NCBI RefSeq assembly: GCF_000708265.2
Contig: NZ_JCKI01000002.1
Span: forward strand, 682,001 to 746,000
Source: Pedobacter sp. R20-19
GTDB taxonomy: Bacteria > Bacteroidota > Bacteroidia > Sphingobacteriales > Sphingobacteriaceae
Direction of reading: 5' to 3'
DNA length: 64,000 nucleotides
Numbering within the stretch: position 1 is the first letter of the stretch; every line of letters starts with the position of its first letter. Below, piece after piece: positions 1 through 8,883 of the stretch. The notes under the pieces are model-generated. The model was not told the origin of the DNA, ran no database searches, and saw only the letters and a list, made by a program, of their open reading frames with translations. Both the position numbers and the translations under genes were made by a program.

Positions 1-1049
1 CCAAACTCCAACATGATGTCATCATGACGCCGGAGAAATTCGTGTACCTCGATTACTATCAATCGCTCAGTAAAACAGAACCCGTTGCCGCCGGAGGCTA
101 TTTGCCGCTTCGTAAAATCTATGAATACGAACCCATGCCTGATGAACTCTCTAAATCGGAGCAGCGTTACATCAAAGGGGTACAAGCCAATGCATGGTCG
201 GAATACCTGAACAGTGCTGCACAAGCGGAGTATATGATTTTTCCCCGCATCATTGCTTTGGCAGAAACAGCATGGTCTAAACCGGAATATAAAAAGTACC
301 CGGATTTCCTGATCCGCTTAAACCAAAACCTCCGTTTTTTGAAAGGAATTCATTATGCCACTTCATTTAATGAAATTACAGGTGAAAGCGTTAAAAATGC
401 TTCATCGTTTAAGCTTTCCACTGATCTAAAAAATGCTGAAATCAGGTACACGATCAATGGAACTGATCCCACACCAGGCAGTTTAAAATACATTTCTCCG
501 GTTCGCATGGAAAAATCCGGAACCCTTAAAGCAAGGCTTTTTAAAGATGGAAAGGCAGCCGGCAAGCTGTACGAACAAATCCTTATAAAAATCCTGGCCA
601 CCGGAAAAAAAGTAAGTCTTGCACAGCCCGGACAGGGCAATTACCATGTAGATCCACAAATTTTAACCAATGGCGTTCAGGGCTCGCCACTCTACAATAA
701 TGGCGAATGGCTTGGTTACAGTGGGGTTGATTTTGAGGCTGTTGTAGATTTGGAAGCAGTGCAAACCATCAGTGAAGTAGGGCTGAATACCCTCAATTAC
801 CAATGGCAAAAAATGCATCCGCCAAAACTACTCACTTTCGAGGTATCTACGGATAACATTAGTTTTAAAGAGGTTTCCAGGCAAACGGTTTTCGGTAAAG
901 AAGGGATTAACATGGCCAGGCAAAAGCTGAAGGCCATGCCAGCCCGCTATGTAAAAATTAAGGCCAGCAATATCGGGATCATCCCGGATGGCTTTTATGG
1001 CGCAGGCACTAAAGCCTGGCTAATGGTTGACGAAATTATCATCAATTAA
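1..1049 (+). CDS. beta-N-acetylhexosaminidase (GH20), C-terminal part
   Basis: The reading frame is already open at the left edge (codons from base 3), so only the 3' part of the gene is here. The first residues, with a VIM-x-P start and a DYYQ motif, match the last strands of a GH20 catalytic barrel, and a Trp-rich segment (NAWSEYL, then ETAWS) near residues 55-85 is typical of the barrel end. Next comes a chitobiase/hexosaminidase C-terminal-like domain (about 110-185, with YTINGTDPT) and a discoidin-like (F5/8 type C) carbohydrate-binding domain (about 200-341). GH20 enzymes release terminal GlcNAc or GalNAc from chitin fragments, glycans or peptidoglycan, usually in the periplasm. The next gene starts directly after the stop, so this is probably the upstream member of the operon. 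Confidence 0.88.
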   Translation, partial: KLQHDVIMTPEKFVYLDYYQSLSKTEPVAAGGYLPLRKIYEYEPMPDELSKSEQRYIKGVQANAWSEYLNSAAQAEYMIFPRIIALAETAWSKPEYKKYPDFLIRLNQNLRFLKGIHYATSFNEITGESVKNASSFKLSTDLKNAEIRYTINGTDPTPGSLKYISPVRMEKSGTLKARLFKDGKAAGKLYEQILIKILATGKKVSLAQPGQGNYHVDPQILTNGVQGSPLYNNGEWLGYSGVDFEAVVDLEAVQTISEVGLNTLNYQWQKMHPPKLLTFEVSTDNISFKEVSRQTVFGKEGINMARQKLKAMPARYVKIKASNIGIIPDGFYGAGTKAWLMVDEIIIN

Positions 1050-2366
1050 ATGACTATACTCATCGTTATTCTGTGCATTGCACTGCTCATCATACTTATT
1101 TCTGCCTTTAAGGTGAATGCCTTTCTGGCTTTTCTGGCGGTATCATTTCTTGCTGCTTTAGCATTAGGCTTGCCACCTGCAAAAATTCCCTCGATGATTG
1201 AAAAGGGGATGGGCGACGTTCTAGGCTCACTGGCCATTGTTATTATTGCGGGAGCCATGCTGGGTAAACTGGTGGCTGAAAGCGGTGCCGCGCAAAAAAT
1301 AGCAAAAGTGAGTATGGATGCCTTTGGTCCGAAATATATTCAATGGGCCATGGTGCTTACTGGTTTCCTCATTGGGATTCCGCTTTATTATGGCATCGGT
1401 TTCGTTTTAATGGTGCCGCTCATTTTTTCAGTGGTATATCGGTATAAATTACCAGCCTTATACATTGGCTTGCCCATGCTGGCGGCACTTTCTGTAACGC
1501 ATGGTTTTCTGCCCCCACATCCTTCGCCAGCAGCTTTAGTCATTCAGTTTAATGCTGATATGGGCTTAACGTTACTTTATGGTTTGGCGGTCTCCATTCC
1601 GGCAATCGTAATTGGCGGGCCAATATTTTCGAGAACTTTGAAAGCCATTCCGGCTACTCCATTAGCTTCCTTTAATGCAAAAGACCTGGCTGATGAAGAT
1701 TTACCCAGCGGATTCAAAAGCTTTTTTACGGCCTTGTTGCCTGTGCTCTTATTGGCAGCAGCATCTTTTTTCCCTTTAATTTTAAATGCAGATTCCAAAA
1801 TACTTCCTTACATTTTATTTGCAGGTCATCCTTCGGTGGTTATGCTCCTGGTACTGGTGGTAGCCACCTGGCTTTTGGGCGTATCCGAAGGAAAAAAGAT
1901 CAAAGATATTATGACTATTTACGGCGATGCGATTAAAGATATTGCCCTGATTTTATTGATCATAGCCGGATCTGGTGCACTTAAGCAAGTGCTAACGGAA
2001 AGTGGCGTAAGCAATCAAATTGCAGATTATTTACAGCATGTAAAAGTAGAACCTTTATTTTTGGCCTGGTTAATTGCGGCCATTATTCGCTTTTGTGTAG
2101 GTTCGGCCACGGTTGCAGGGCTCACTACAGCAGGCATTATTGTTCCGCTGATGGAGCAAACCCATACCAATCCGAACCTGATGGTTTTAGCCGTTGGAGC
2201 CGGAAGTTTAATGTTTTCGCATGTGAACGATGCCGGATTCTGGATGTTTAAAGAATATTTCGGACTTAGCCTTAAAGATACTTTCAAATCCTGGGCATTA
2301 ATGGAATCAATGGTGGGCATTGTTGGCCTGTTGGGCATACTTTTACTACATCTTATTATCGTATAA
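1050..2366 (+). CDS. GntP-family permease (gluconate / D-serine type)
   Basis: A 438-residue, almost wholly hydrophobic protein with about 12 predicted membrane segments. The length and the Gly-rich motifs, including the C-terminal GSATVAGLTTAG stretch and the SHVNDAGFW motif, match the GntP family of proton symporters, which import gluconate, related acids or D-serine (DsdX). The ATG directly follows the stop of the GH20 gene. The next three genes encode RidA, a D-serine dehydratase/D-threonine aldolase-like enzyme and a dipeptidase, so an amino-acid-type substrate such as D-serine or a D-hydroxy-amino acid is more plausible here than gluconate. That substrate is inferred from context. The family call itself is firm. 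Confidence 0.88.
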   Translation: MTILIVILCIALLIILISAFKVNAFLAFLAVSFLAALALGLPPAKIPSMIEKGMGDVLGSLAIVIIAGAMLGKLVAESGAAQKIAKVSMDAFGPKYIQWAMVLTGFLIGIPLYYGIGFVLMVPLIFSVVYRYKLPALYIGLPMLAALSVTHGFLPPHPSPAALVIQFNADMGLTLLYGLAVSIPAIVIGGPIFSRTLKAIPATPLASFNAKDLADEDLPSGFKSFFTALLPVLLLAAASFFPLILNADSKILPYILFAGHPSVVMLLVLVVATWLLGVSEGKKIKDIMTIYGDAIKDIALILLIIAGSGALKQVLTESGVSNQIADYLQHVKVEPLFLAWLIAAIIRFCVGSATVAGLTTAGIIVPLMEQTHTNPNLMVLAVGAGSLMFSHVNDAGFWMFKEYFGLSLKDTFKSWALMESMVGIVGLLGILLLHLIIV

Positions 2367-2383
2367 TTATATAAACAGATACA

Positions 2384-2854
2384 ATGGAAAATTTAACACC
2401 TGATGAACGTTTCGAACAACTCAAACTTAACCTGCCACCTGCACCTGCACCACTGGGTGTGTATAAACCTTGCCTGGTTGATGGGAAATATCTTTATTTA
2501 AGCGGTCACGGTCCGGTGCAGGAAGATAAATCTTTAATTATCGGTCGCATTGGCTCAGATTTAAGTCAGGAAGAAGGAAAGCTTGCGGCTTTACAGGTAG
2601 GCTTAACTATGCTTTCTACCATTAAAACAAACCTGGGCTCACTCAATAAAGTGAAAAGGGTAATTAAAGTGCTAGGCATGGTAAACTGTACGCCTGAATT
2701 TGAAAAACACCCTTTCATTATTAATGGTTGCAGTGAACTTTTTGCAAAGGTATGGGGTGAAGAAAATGGAATTGGGGTAAGAAGTGCGGTGGGTTTTGGC
2801 TCCTTGCCAGATAATATTCCGGTAGAGATTGAAGCTTTGTTTGAACTTTTTTAA
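2384..2854 (+). CDS. ridA: RidA/YjgF family enamine deaminase
   Basis: A 156-residue single-domain protein of the RidA/YER057c/UK114 family. Visible features are YLYLSGHGP near residues 45-53 and the conserved Arg in GVRSAVGFGSLP, which in RidA binds the substrate carboxylate, followed by the usual C-terminal VEIEALFEL. RidA hydrolyses reactive 2-aminoacrylate and related enamines made by PLP-dependent dehydratases. The next gene, 7 bases downstream, encodes a PLP enzyme of the D-serine dehydratase/D-threonine aldolase fold, so this RidA may clear the intermediate made by its neighbour. The protein is slightly longer than housekeeping RidA (about 130 residues) because of an N-terminal extension. 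Confidence 0.88.
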   Translation: MENLTPDERFEQLKLNLPPAPAPLGVYKPCLVDGKYLYLSGHGPVQEDKSLIIGRIGSDLSQEEGKLAALQVGLTMLSTIKTNLGSLNKVKRVIKVLGMVNCTPEFEKHPFIINGCSELFAKVWGEENGIGVRSAVGFGSLPDNIPVEIEALFELF

Positions 2855-2861
2855 ACCCATT

Positions 2862-3974
2862 ATGCAAGAGCAAGCATGGTATCTTTTGCCGAATGAGGCC
2901 AATATCGAAACGCCTTCCCTTATTTTTTATGAGGAACGTTTACGCGAAAACATTCAAATGCTGAAAGGCATGATTGATGATCCGGATCGGTTGCGGCCAC
3001 ATGTAAAAACGCATAAGTGTTTGGAAATTACCGAGCTGATGTTGTCAGCAGGGATCAGAAAGTTTAAATGTGCCACCATAGCCGAGGCTGAGATGCTGGC
3101 GATGGCGAAAGCCGATGATGTTTTACTTGCTTATCAGCCTGTAGGCGAAAATATTGATCGCTTTTTTAAACTGAAAGCCAGGTATCCGGATACGCATTTC
3201 AGCTGCCTGGTTGATCACCTCGACATCGCCACACAACTGGCGATAAAAGGTAAAGAAGAAAATACCATAATTAATGTCTACATTGATCTGAATGTGGGCA
3301 TGAACAGAACCGGGATTTTACCTGAGTTTGCACTTGATTTATTTAACTCCATGCTGGCGTTTTCTTTCGTGCAAGTAGAAGGCTTACATGCTTATGATGG
3401 TCAGATCCATGATGCTTCTATTAAAATTCGAAAACAAAAAACAACGCCCATTATTACGCAACTGGCTGCCTTAAAAATTGATATGGAAGGTATAGCTGCC
3501 AAAGAAATGAAGGTGATTGCTGGCGGAACGCCAACCTTTCCGATCTATGCTTTAAATACTCGTTTCGAATGCAGTCCAGGTACTTTTATCTTATGGGATA
3601 GAGGCTACCAGGATGCTTATACCGAACAAAATTTTAATACAGCAGCTTTGTTGTTGAGCCGGATCGTGTCATTCCCGATTCAGGGCCTGGTGTGTTCAGA
3701 TTTAGGTCACAAAGCCGTTGCTGCCGAAAAAGAACTCCAAAGTCGTGTGTTTTTTATTAATGCACCTTCTATGGAAGTACAAAGCCAGAGCGAAGAACAC
3801 CTGGTTTTGAGCACTGATGAACCCGAACAATATCAATTGGGCAATATGCTTTATGGCTTACCCTACCACATCTGCCCAACAGTAGCTTTGCATGAAAAAG
3901 CATTATGTTTAACTGCTGACGGATCAATTAGACGCTGGGATATTATTGCCCGGAAAAGAAAAATCACCATATAA
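2862..3974 (+). CDS. D-serine dehydratase / D-threonine aldolase-like PLP enzyme
   Basis: A fold-III PLP enzyme. An alanine-racemase-like N-terminal barrel carries the signature RPHVKTHK (residues 45-52), with Lys49 the expected PLP lysine. A C-terminal D-serine-dehydratase-like domain ends near HICPT, where His336 and Cys338 form an H-x-C metal site. In the characterised D-serine dehydratase of chicken the metal ligands are a His and a Cys two residues apart, whereas bacterial D-threonine aldolase uses His and Asp; I therefore lean towards a dehydratase, but many uncharacterised homologues also carry Cys. An in-frame ATG lies at 2829, but it sits inside ridA. The ATG at 2862 falls just after the ridA stop and begins at the expected family N-terminus, giving 370 residues. 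Confidence 0.85.
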   Translation: MQEQAWYLLPNEANIETPSLIFYEERLRENIQMLKGMIDDPDRLRPHVKTHKCLEITELMLSAGIRKFKCATIAEAEMLAMAKADDVLLAYQPVGENIDRFFKLKARYPDTHFSCLVDHLDIATQLAIKGKEENTIINVYIDLNVGMNRTGILPEFALDLFNSMLAFSFVQVEGLHAYDGQIHDASIKIRKQKTTPIITQLAALKIDMEGIAAKEMKVIAGGTPTFPIYALNTRFECSPGTFILWDRGYQDAYTEQNFNTAALLLSRIVSFPIQGLVCSDLGHKAVAAEKELQSRVFFINAPSMEVQSQSEEHLVLSTDEPEQYQLGNMLYGLPYHICPTVALHEKALCLTADGSIRRWDIIARKRKITI

Positions 3975-3982
3975 CCTCAACC

Positions 3983-5053
3983 ATGTTTACCATAGATGCC
4001 CATTTAGATTTAAGCATGAATGCTTTGGAGTGGAACCGCGATTTAACGCAGCCCATAGCCGATCTTAATTTGCGTGAGAAAGGCTTAACCGATAAACCCG
4101 ACCGTGCTTTGGCAACCGTATCGCTCCCAGAGTTGCGTAAAGGCCAGATTGGATTGGTGGTGGCCACACAAATTGCCCGTTATGTGGCGCCTGATAACCA
4201 TTTACCCGGATGGCATTCGCCAGCGCAGGCCTGGGCGCAAACGCAAGGACAACTGGCCTGGTACAAAGCGATGGAAGATGCTGGCGAGATGGTTCAGATT
4301 CATAACCTGGAAACACTGGAGCATCATTTATCGCTATGGAATAATCATCAGCCTAATGATCAAAAGCCAATCGGTTACATTCTTAGCCTTGAAGGGGCAG
4401 ATTCTCTGGTAACGGTTGGCCATCTGGAAAAAGCCTGGCAAAATGGTTTGCGGGCGGTGGGTCCTGCGCATTATGGCCCGGGACGTTACGCACAGGGAAC
4501 AGATGCCACAGGAAAAATGACGGCAATTGGGCACGATTTATTAAAAGAAATGGAACGCCTGAATATCATTTTAGATGCCACGCATTTATGTGATGATAGT
4601 TTTTGGGATGCCATGAACCGTTTTAACGGACATATTTGGGCATCGCATAACAACTGCCGGAGCCTGGTGAACCACAACCGCCAGTATAGTGATGAGCAAA
4701 TTAAAGAATTGATTGGTCGTGGTGCCGTAATCGGTGCAGCGCTTGATGCCTGGATGATGGTACCCAACTGGCAGCGGGGTATTTCTCAGCCCAGGGCAAT
4801 GAACTGCAATTTGGAAGTGATGATTGATCACATCGACCACATTTGCCAGCTAGCCGGAAATGCAAAACATGTGGGCATTGGTTCTGATCTTGATGGCGCT
4901 TTTGGTAAAGAGCAATGTCCTTATGATTTAGAAACCATCGCCGACCTGCAAAAAGTGTCTGAGTTATTTAAGAAAAGAGGCTATACCGATACCGACGTTC
5001 AGCACCTGATGCATGGCAACTGGTTGCGCTTTCTTAGAAACGCCTGGACTTAA
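3983..5053 (+). CDS. membrane dipeptidase, peptidase family M19
   Basis: A 356-residue protein with the M19 (renal dipeptidase) zinc-site signature: the H-x-D motif DAHLD (His7, Asp9), a bridging Glu137 in LSLEGAD, His201 in DATHLCD, His222 in ASHNN and Asp302 in IGSDLDG. M19 enzymes cleave dipeptides, and many accept a C-terminal D-residue or N-acyl-D-amino acids. It lies 8 bases after the PLP enzyme in the same operon, so it may supply free D-amino acids to it. I see no signal peptide, so this copy is probably cytoplasmic. The family call is firm; the substrate is inferred from context. Confidence 0.9.
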   Translation: MFTIDAHLDLSMNALEWNRDLTQPIADLNLREKGLTDKPDRALATVSLPELRKGQIGLVVATQIARYVAPDNHLPGWHSPAQAWAQTQGQLAWYKAMEDAGEMVQIHNLETLEHHLSLWNNHQPNDQKPIGYILSLEGADSLVTVGHLEKAWQNGLRAVGPAHYGPGRYAQGTDATGKMTAIGHDLLKEMERLNIILDATHLCDDSFWDAMNRFNGHIWASHNNCRSLVNHNRQYSDEQIKELIGRGAVIGAALDAWMMVPNWQRGISQPRAMNCNLEVMIDHIDHICQLAGNAKHVGIGSDLDGAFGKEQCPYDLETIADLQKVSELFKKRGYTDTDVQHLMHGNWLRFLRNAWT

Positions 5054-5065
5054 TTTTTACCTGAT

Positions 5066-7438
5066 ATGAAGATAAACAAACGACTGGCCTGGTACTTCAG
5101 CCTGGCTTTAATCACAATAAATACCAATGTTTTTGCTCAAACTAAGGCAAAACTTCCCTTATATAAAAATGCAAAAGCACCTGTAGCAAGTAGGATTAAA
5201 GACCTGCTTTCCCGGATGACGTTGGAAGAGAAAGTCGGGCAGATTTCTATGCCTCTTGGCTGGCCCATGTATACCAAAAACGGAAATGAGGTGGAAGTAA
5301 GTGAGGCTTTCAAAAAATCATTGAAGGAAGAATATACTGGCATGCTTTGGGCAACGCTTCGTGCTGATCCCTGGACGAAAAAGACTTTAGCCAATGGTTT
5401 AAATCCGGAGCTGGCTGCCAAGGCTACCAATGCCATTCAAAAATACGCGATTGAAAATACCCGCTTGGGTATTCCGGTTTTACTTTCGGAAGAAGCGCCA
5501 CATGGCCATATGGCCATTGGAACAACCGTTTTTCCGACTTCAATAGGGCAGGGCAGTACTTTTGATCCGGAACTGATTCAGAAAATGGCTGCTGCAATTG
5601 CCGAAGAAACCCGTTTACAGGGTGGGCACGTTGGTTATGGCCCGGTACTGGATTTAGCCCGTGAACCTCGATGGTCAAGAGTGGAAGAAACTTATGGAGA
5701 AGATCAGGTACTCAACAGCCGGATGGGTGAGGCCATGGTGAAAGGTTTCCAAGGTAAAAACATCAATAGCGGTGTCAACGTGGTCGCTACTTTAAAGCAT
5801 TTTGCTGCTTATGGGGCACCCGAAGGTGGCCATAACGGGAGCAGCATTAATGTTGGCTTACGCAGTTTGCATCAGTTTTATTTGCCACCTTTCAAAGCTG
5901 CTGTAAAAGCTGGTGCACTATCTGTGATGACCGCCTACAATTCCATTGATGGAATTCCTTGTTCTTCTAATGAAATATTGTTAAATGATATTTTGAGAAA
6001 AGACTGGGGTTTTAAAGGTTTCGTCGTTTCGGATTTAAATAGCATTTCCGGATTGAAAGCCAATCACCACATTGCTGAAAATGCGGCAGAAGCAGCTGAA
6101 TTGTCCATTAACGCTGGTTTAGATGCTGATTTAAGTGGCATCGGTTATGGCAAGGCTCTGCTGGCCGCCATTAAATCAGGAAAAGTAAGTCCTCAGGTTT
6201 TAGATACCGCCGTGAGCCGGGTATTGCGTATTAAATTTAATATGGGGCTTTTTGAAAACCCTTATGTAAAGCCTGACCTTGCAAAACAGCAGGTAAGAAG
6301 TGCGGAAAAAGTAGCTTTGGCGAGGCAGGTTGCAAGGGAATCTATCATTCTGTTAAAAAATCAAGACAAACTGCTTCCGTTAAGTAAATCGCTAAAAAAT
6401 CTTGCGGTGATCGGTCCAAATGCGGATCAGTTTTACAACCAGATTGGCGATTATTCTGCACCGCAAAGTGAAGGCAATGTGGTAACCGTTTTACAGGGAA
6501 TCAAAAATAAACTGGGTAACCATACTAAAATCACCTATGTGAAAGGTTGCGCCATACGTGATACTACATCCAGCAACATTGAGGAAGCGGTTAGTGTGGC
6601 AAAAAAAGCTGATGCAGTGGTCATTGTTTTGGGTGGATCCAGTGCGAGGGATTTTAAAACCGAATATATTGAAACCGGAGCGGCAAAAATTCAGGCCGGA
6701 GGTAATCAGCTCAGCGATATGGAAAGTGGTGAAGGTTATGATAGGGCTACTTTAGATTTGCTCGGTGATCAGCTTAAACTTTTAAAAGCGGTAGTAAATA
6801 CAGGTAAACCAGTGGTGCTGGTGCTGATCAAAGGTCGCCCGTTAAATTTAAACTGGGCTGCTGAACATGTTCCTGCCATTCTGGATGCCTGGTATCCTGG
6901 TCAGGAAGGAGGAAATGCCATTGCTGATGTGCTTTTTGGTGATTATAATCCTGCCGGCCGTTTGCCGATTTCCGTTCCTAAATCTGTCGGACAGTTACCC
7001 GTGTATTACAATGCCCGCTACCCTGAGAAACACGATTATATTGAAATGGATGCTAAACCCTTGTATAGCTTTGGTTATGGTTTAAGTTATACCACTTTCG
7101 ATTACCAAAATATTAAAATTAAATATGAGAACGGATTGGCTACAGTTAATTTTGATTTGAAAAATACAGGTACTGTAGATGGGGAAGAGGTGGTTCAACT
7201 TTATGTAAAAACGAAAACCTCATCTGTCGTATTGCCGACTAAACAGCTAAAACAGTTTAAAAGAATCTCCTTAAATGCTGGTGAGCAAAAGAATTTAACT
7301 TTTGTGCTGAATCATGATGATCTGGAAATTTATAATGCTCAAATGAAGTGGGCGGTTGAAGCTGGAGAATATACGGTAATGGTTTCATCCTCTTCAGATC
7401 AGGTGAAGCTGGAAGGAAAGTTTAAGATAGAAAAGTAG
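5066..7438 (+). CDS. glycoside hydrolase family 3 enzyme (beta-glucosidase/beta-xylosidase type)
   Basis: A 790-residue secreted enzyme. A signal peptide spans about residues 1-25 (ending VFAQ), then the GH3 N-terminal barrel with KHFAAYG and the nucleophile motif VVSDLNS (Asp323), the GH3 C-terminal alpha/beta domain (about 430-650) and a fibronectin-III-like domain (about 695-780), the normal BglX-like architecture and length. GH3 enzymes with this layout cleave non-reducing beta-linked glucose or xylose. It starts 12 bases after the dipeptidase and is the last gene of the operon. The neighbouring GH20 enzyme and dipeptidase suggest an amino-sugar or glycopeptide substrate, but GH3 N-acetylglucosaminidases usually lack this three-domain form, so the exact sugar is unclear. 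Confidence 0.9.
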   Translation: MKINKRLAWYFSLALITINTNVFAQTKAKLPLYKNAKAPVASRIKDLLSRMTLEEKVGQISMPLGWPMYTKNGNEVEVSEAFKKSLKEEYTGMLWATLRADPWTKKTLANGLNPELAAKATNAIQKYAIENTRLGIPVLLSEEAPHGHMAIGTTVFPTSIGQGSTFDPELIQKMAAAIAEETRLQGGHVGYGPVLDLAREPRWSRVEETYGEDQVLNSRMGEAMVKGFQGKNINSGVNVVATLKHFAAYGAPEGGHNGSSINVGLRSLHQFYLPPFKAAVKAGALSVMTAYNSIDGIPCSSNEILLNDILRKDWGFKGFVVSDLNSISGLKANHHIAENAAEAAELSINAGLDADLSGIGYGKALLAAIKSGKVSPQVLDTAVSRVLRIKFNMGLFENPYVKPDLAKQQVRSAEKVALARQVARESIILLKNQDKLLPLSKSLKNLAVIGPNADQFYNQIGDYSAPQSEGNVVTVLQGIKNKLGNHTKITYVKGCAIRDTTSSNIEEAVSVAKKADAVVIVLGGSSARDFKTEYIETGAAKIQAGGNQLSDMESGEGYDRATLDLLGDQLKLLKAVVNTGKPVVLVLIKGRPLNLNWAAEHVPAILDAWYPGQEGGNAIADVLFGDYNPAGRLPISVPKSVGQLPVYYNARYPEKHDYIEMDAKPLYSFGYGLSYTTFDYQNIKIKYENGLATVNFDLKNTGTVDGEEVVQLYVKTKTSSVVLPTKQLKQFKRISLNAGEQKNLTFVLNHDDLEIYNAQMKWAVEAGEYTVMVSSSSDQVKLEGKFKIEK

Positions 7439-7445
7439 TTTTTCA

Positions 7446-7483
7446 TTCCCCTCCTCCGGAGGGGAGCCTGTAAGGCGGGGTGG
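7446..7483. repeat. GC-rich palindromic intergenic repeat (copy 1)
   Basis: A short palindrome around CCTCCGGAGG followed by GCCTGTAAGGC. A related unit with a CCCCTC/GAGGGG stem and the same GCCTGTAAGGC tail occurs at 22647-22704. It follows the GH3 stop and could act as a transcription end or be a REP-like dispersed element. Confidence 0.55.
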
Positions 7484-7560
7484 TAATTCATCTATATTAA
7501 CTCGTCTTTTAATCGTTTACGTGGTTGGTGTCACACCAACCAGTAGAAAAAAGCGCAAAT

Positions 7561-8199
7561 TTATAAAGCAAACTTCACATTAATCAAAGCACTGATTCCA
7601 CTAAGGTGGGTGCTAGGTGTTTTGGGGAGGTTAGCGATTTTAGTAGCCTGGCATTCAAGTAATAGCATAATGGATTTTGATAAATTATAATTCACGCCTA
7701 GTCCGACATTACCATACAGGTATAACTTAGAATCATTATAATAATTAACTGTATTGCTTGTCGCATCAATATCAGCTTGTGGGTGGCGAACCAAAGATGG
7801 ACCTAAGCCTGCTACAATAAAAGGCACCCAATTACCCAAACCCCTATGATAACCTAAGCCCAAGCCCAGGTTTATGCTATTGGAATTTGCATCTATCATA
7901 GAATTTATTCCATTTGATGCCGTGTTACTCTTGTAGCCCACACTGGTTTCGCCCAATTGTATCCTCCCGAAAAATTGTTTCTTGTAGTTGAACTGAACGG
8001 TGGTTTGAGAGGTAGTACCCAGGAGCATGGGTTCACCAGCAACCTGATCAAATGGGGCAAACAAACCAATTGCCCCGCCAAAATCTATCCGCCATTTGCG
8101 CTCTTTTACCGGATCTGAAGTCTGCGCTTTTACAGTATAATAAATGCCGGAAAAAACCAGAGCGATAAGTATTACTTTTTTAAAGGTGCTGAAATTCAT
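7561..8199 (-). CDS. outer-membrane beta-barrel protein
   Basis: A 212-residue protein with a hydrophobic signal segment (about residues 8-25, ending YTVKAQ) and a mature part of alternating Gly, aromatic and polar residues. It ends in a long strand with a terminal Leu-preceded hydrophobic residue (VKFAL), as in small OmpW/OmpX-type barrels of Bacteroidota. The repeated GLGLGYH and GLGVNYN strands support the barrel. No enzymatic motif is visible. Its upstream region shares the promoter core and repeat layout found in front of the RND efflux operon, so it may belong to the same LytTR-controlled regulon. The function beyond membrane insertion is unknown. Confidence 0.75.
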   Translation of the reverse strand: MNFSTFKKVILIALVFSGIYYTVKAQTSDPVKERKWRIDFGGAIGLFAPFDQVAGEPMLLGTTSQTTVQFNYKKQFFGRIQLGETSVGYKSNTASNGINSMIDANSNSINLGLGLGYHRGLGNWVPFIVAGLGPSLVRHPQADIDATSNTVNYYNDSKLYLYGNVGLGVNYNLSKSIMLLLECQATKIANLPKTPSTHLSGISALINVKFAL

Positions 8200-8220
8200 T
8201 GTGTTTTATATTACTACTGC

Positions 8221-8300
8221 TTGGCAAAGATGTAGCAGAACAGTAAGGTTATTTGGATGATAGTTACTGAAGTGACAAAATCCGGTGCTCACCTTACAGA
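8221..8300 (-). promoter_or_regulatory. promoter of the barrel protein gene with LytTR-like repeats
   Basis: On the plus strand, ttggcaaagatg (8221-8232) reads as CATCTTTGCCAA in the gene's direction and is identical to the block at 16291-16302. Further upstream, actgaagtgacaaaa (8266-8280) matches the repeat in front of the RND operon at almost the same distance (45 against 44 bases), and a weaker second copy sits 21 bases beyond, near 8287. A 21-base period suits the paired direct repeats bound by LytTR domains. Binding is inferred. Confidence 0.5.
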
Positions 8301-8432
8301 ATGAATGGTATGAAAGCGCTGTTGAAAATTTTACGCAATAGATTGCTTCCCCGTAAGGTCGGGGCAAGCTGTCGTAGCTCCTTGAAATGAGGATTCTGCT
8401 TAATGGCTCGTCCTCCTATACCCACGAAGAAT

Positions 8433-8804
8433 CGTCCTCCTGAACTTGATTCAGGATCTTATTAAGGTAGGTGTTGAAATAAATTTAGCATAACGAGTGG
8501 GTTAAAGAGTTTCCTCAAAAAACTCATCAAATTCGTTATTGCGAAGCACGAATAATCGTCTTCCTGAACTTGATTCAGGACCTTATCAAGGTAGATGCTG
8601 AAATAAATTCAGCATGACGAGTGGGTTAAAGGGTTTCCTCAAAAAACTCATCAAATTCTTTATTGCGAAGCACGAATAATCGTCCTCCTGAACTTGATTC
8701 AGGATCTTATCAAGGTAGATACTGAAATAAATTCAGCATGACGAGTGGGTTAAAGGGTACCTAAAAAATCTCCTTAAAATTCGTCATTGCGAAGCAGATT
8801 CTTC
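8433..8804. repeat. three tandem units of 124 bp
   Basis: Units begin at 8433, 8557 and 8681, exactly 124 bases apart. The first two are nearly identical; the third diverges over its last 45 bases. Each unit holds two short palindromes, ctgaacttgattcag and tgctgaaataaattcagca, which together form a larger imperfect inverted repeat beginning cgtc and ending gacg. It fills most of the 684-base gap between the barrel gene and the LytTR regulator; I see no gene there. Confidence 0.85.
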
Positions 8805-8869
8805 ATCTGATGAAGCAATCTCTATCAAAGAAATCTTCAAAATAGATTGCTTCGTGCCTCGCAAGGACG
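8782..8869. repeat. REP-like inverted repeat
   Basis: The left arm starts with cgtcattgcgaagcag and ends gaagcaatct; the right arm starts agattgcttcg and ends cgcaaggacg, roughly its reverse complement. It directly follows the 124-bp tandem units and lies just beyond the end of the LytTR gene, so it may also help end transcription there. Another fragment of the agattgcttc type lies near 8338. Confidence 0.55.
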
Positions 8870-8883
8870 CTATATATAAAAGG

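Noticed and set aside
1050..2366. Gluconate-utilisation gene
   Set aside because: The family includes gluconate symporters, but no gluconate kinase or dehydratase is nearby; the neighbours handle amino acids.
8433..8804. CRISPR-like array
   Set aside because: The 124-base units touch each other with no unique spacers, and no cas gene is present.
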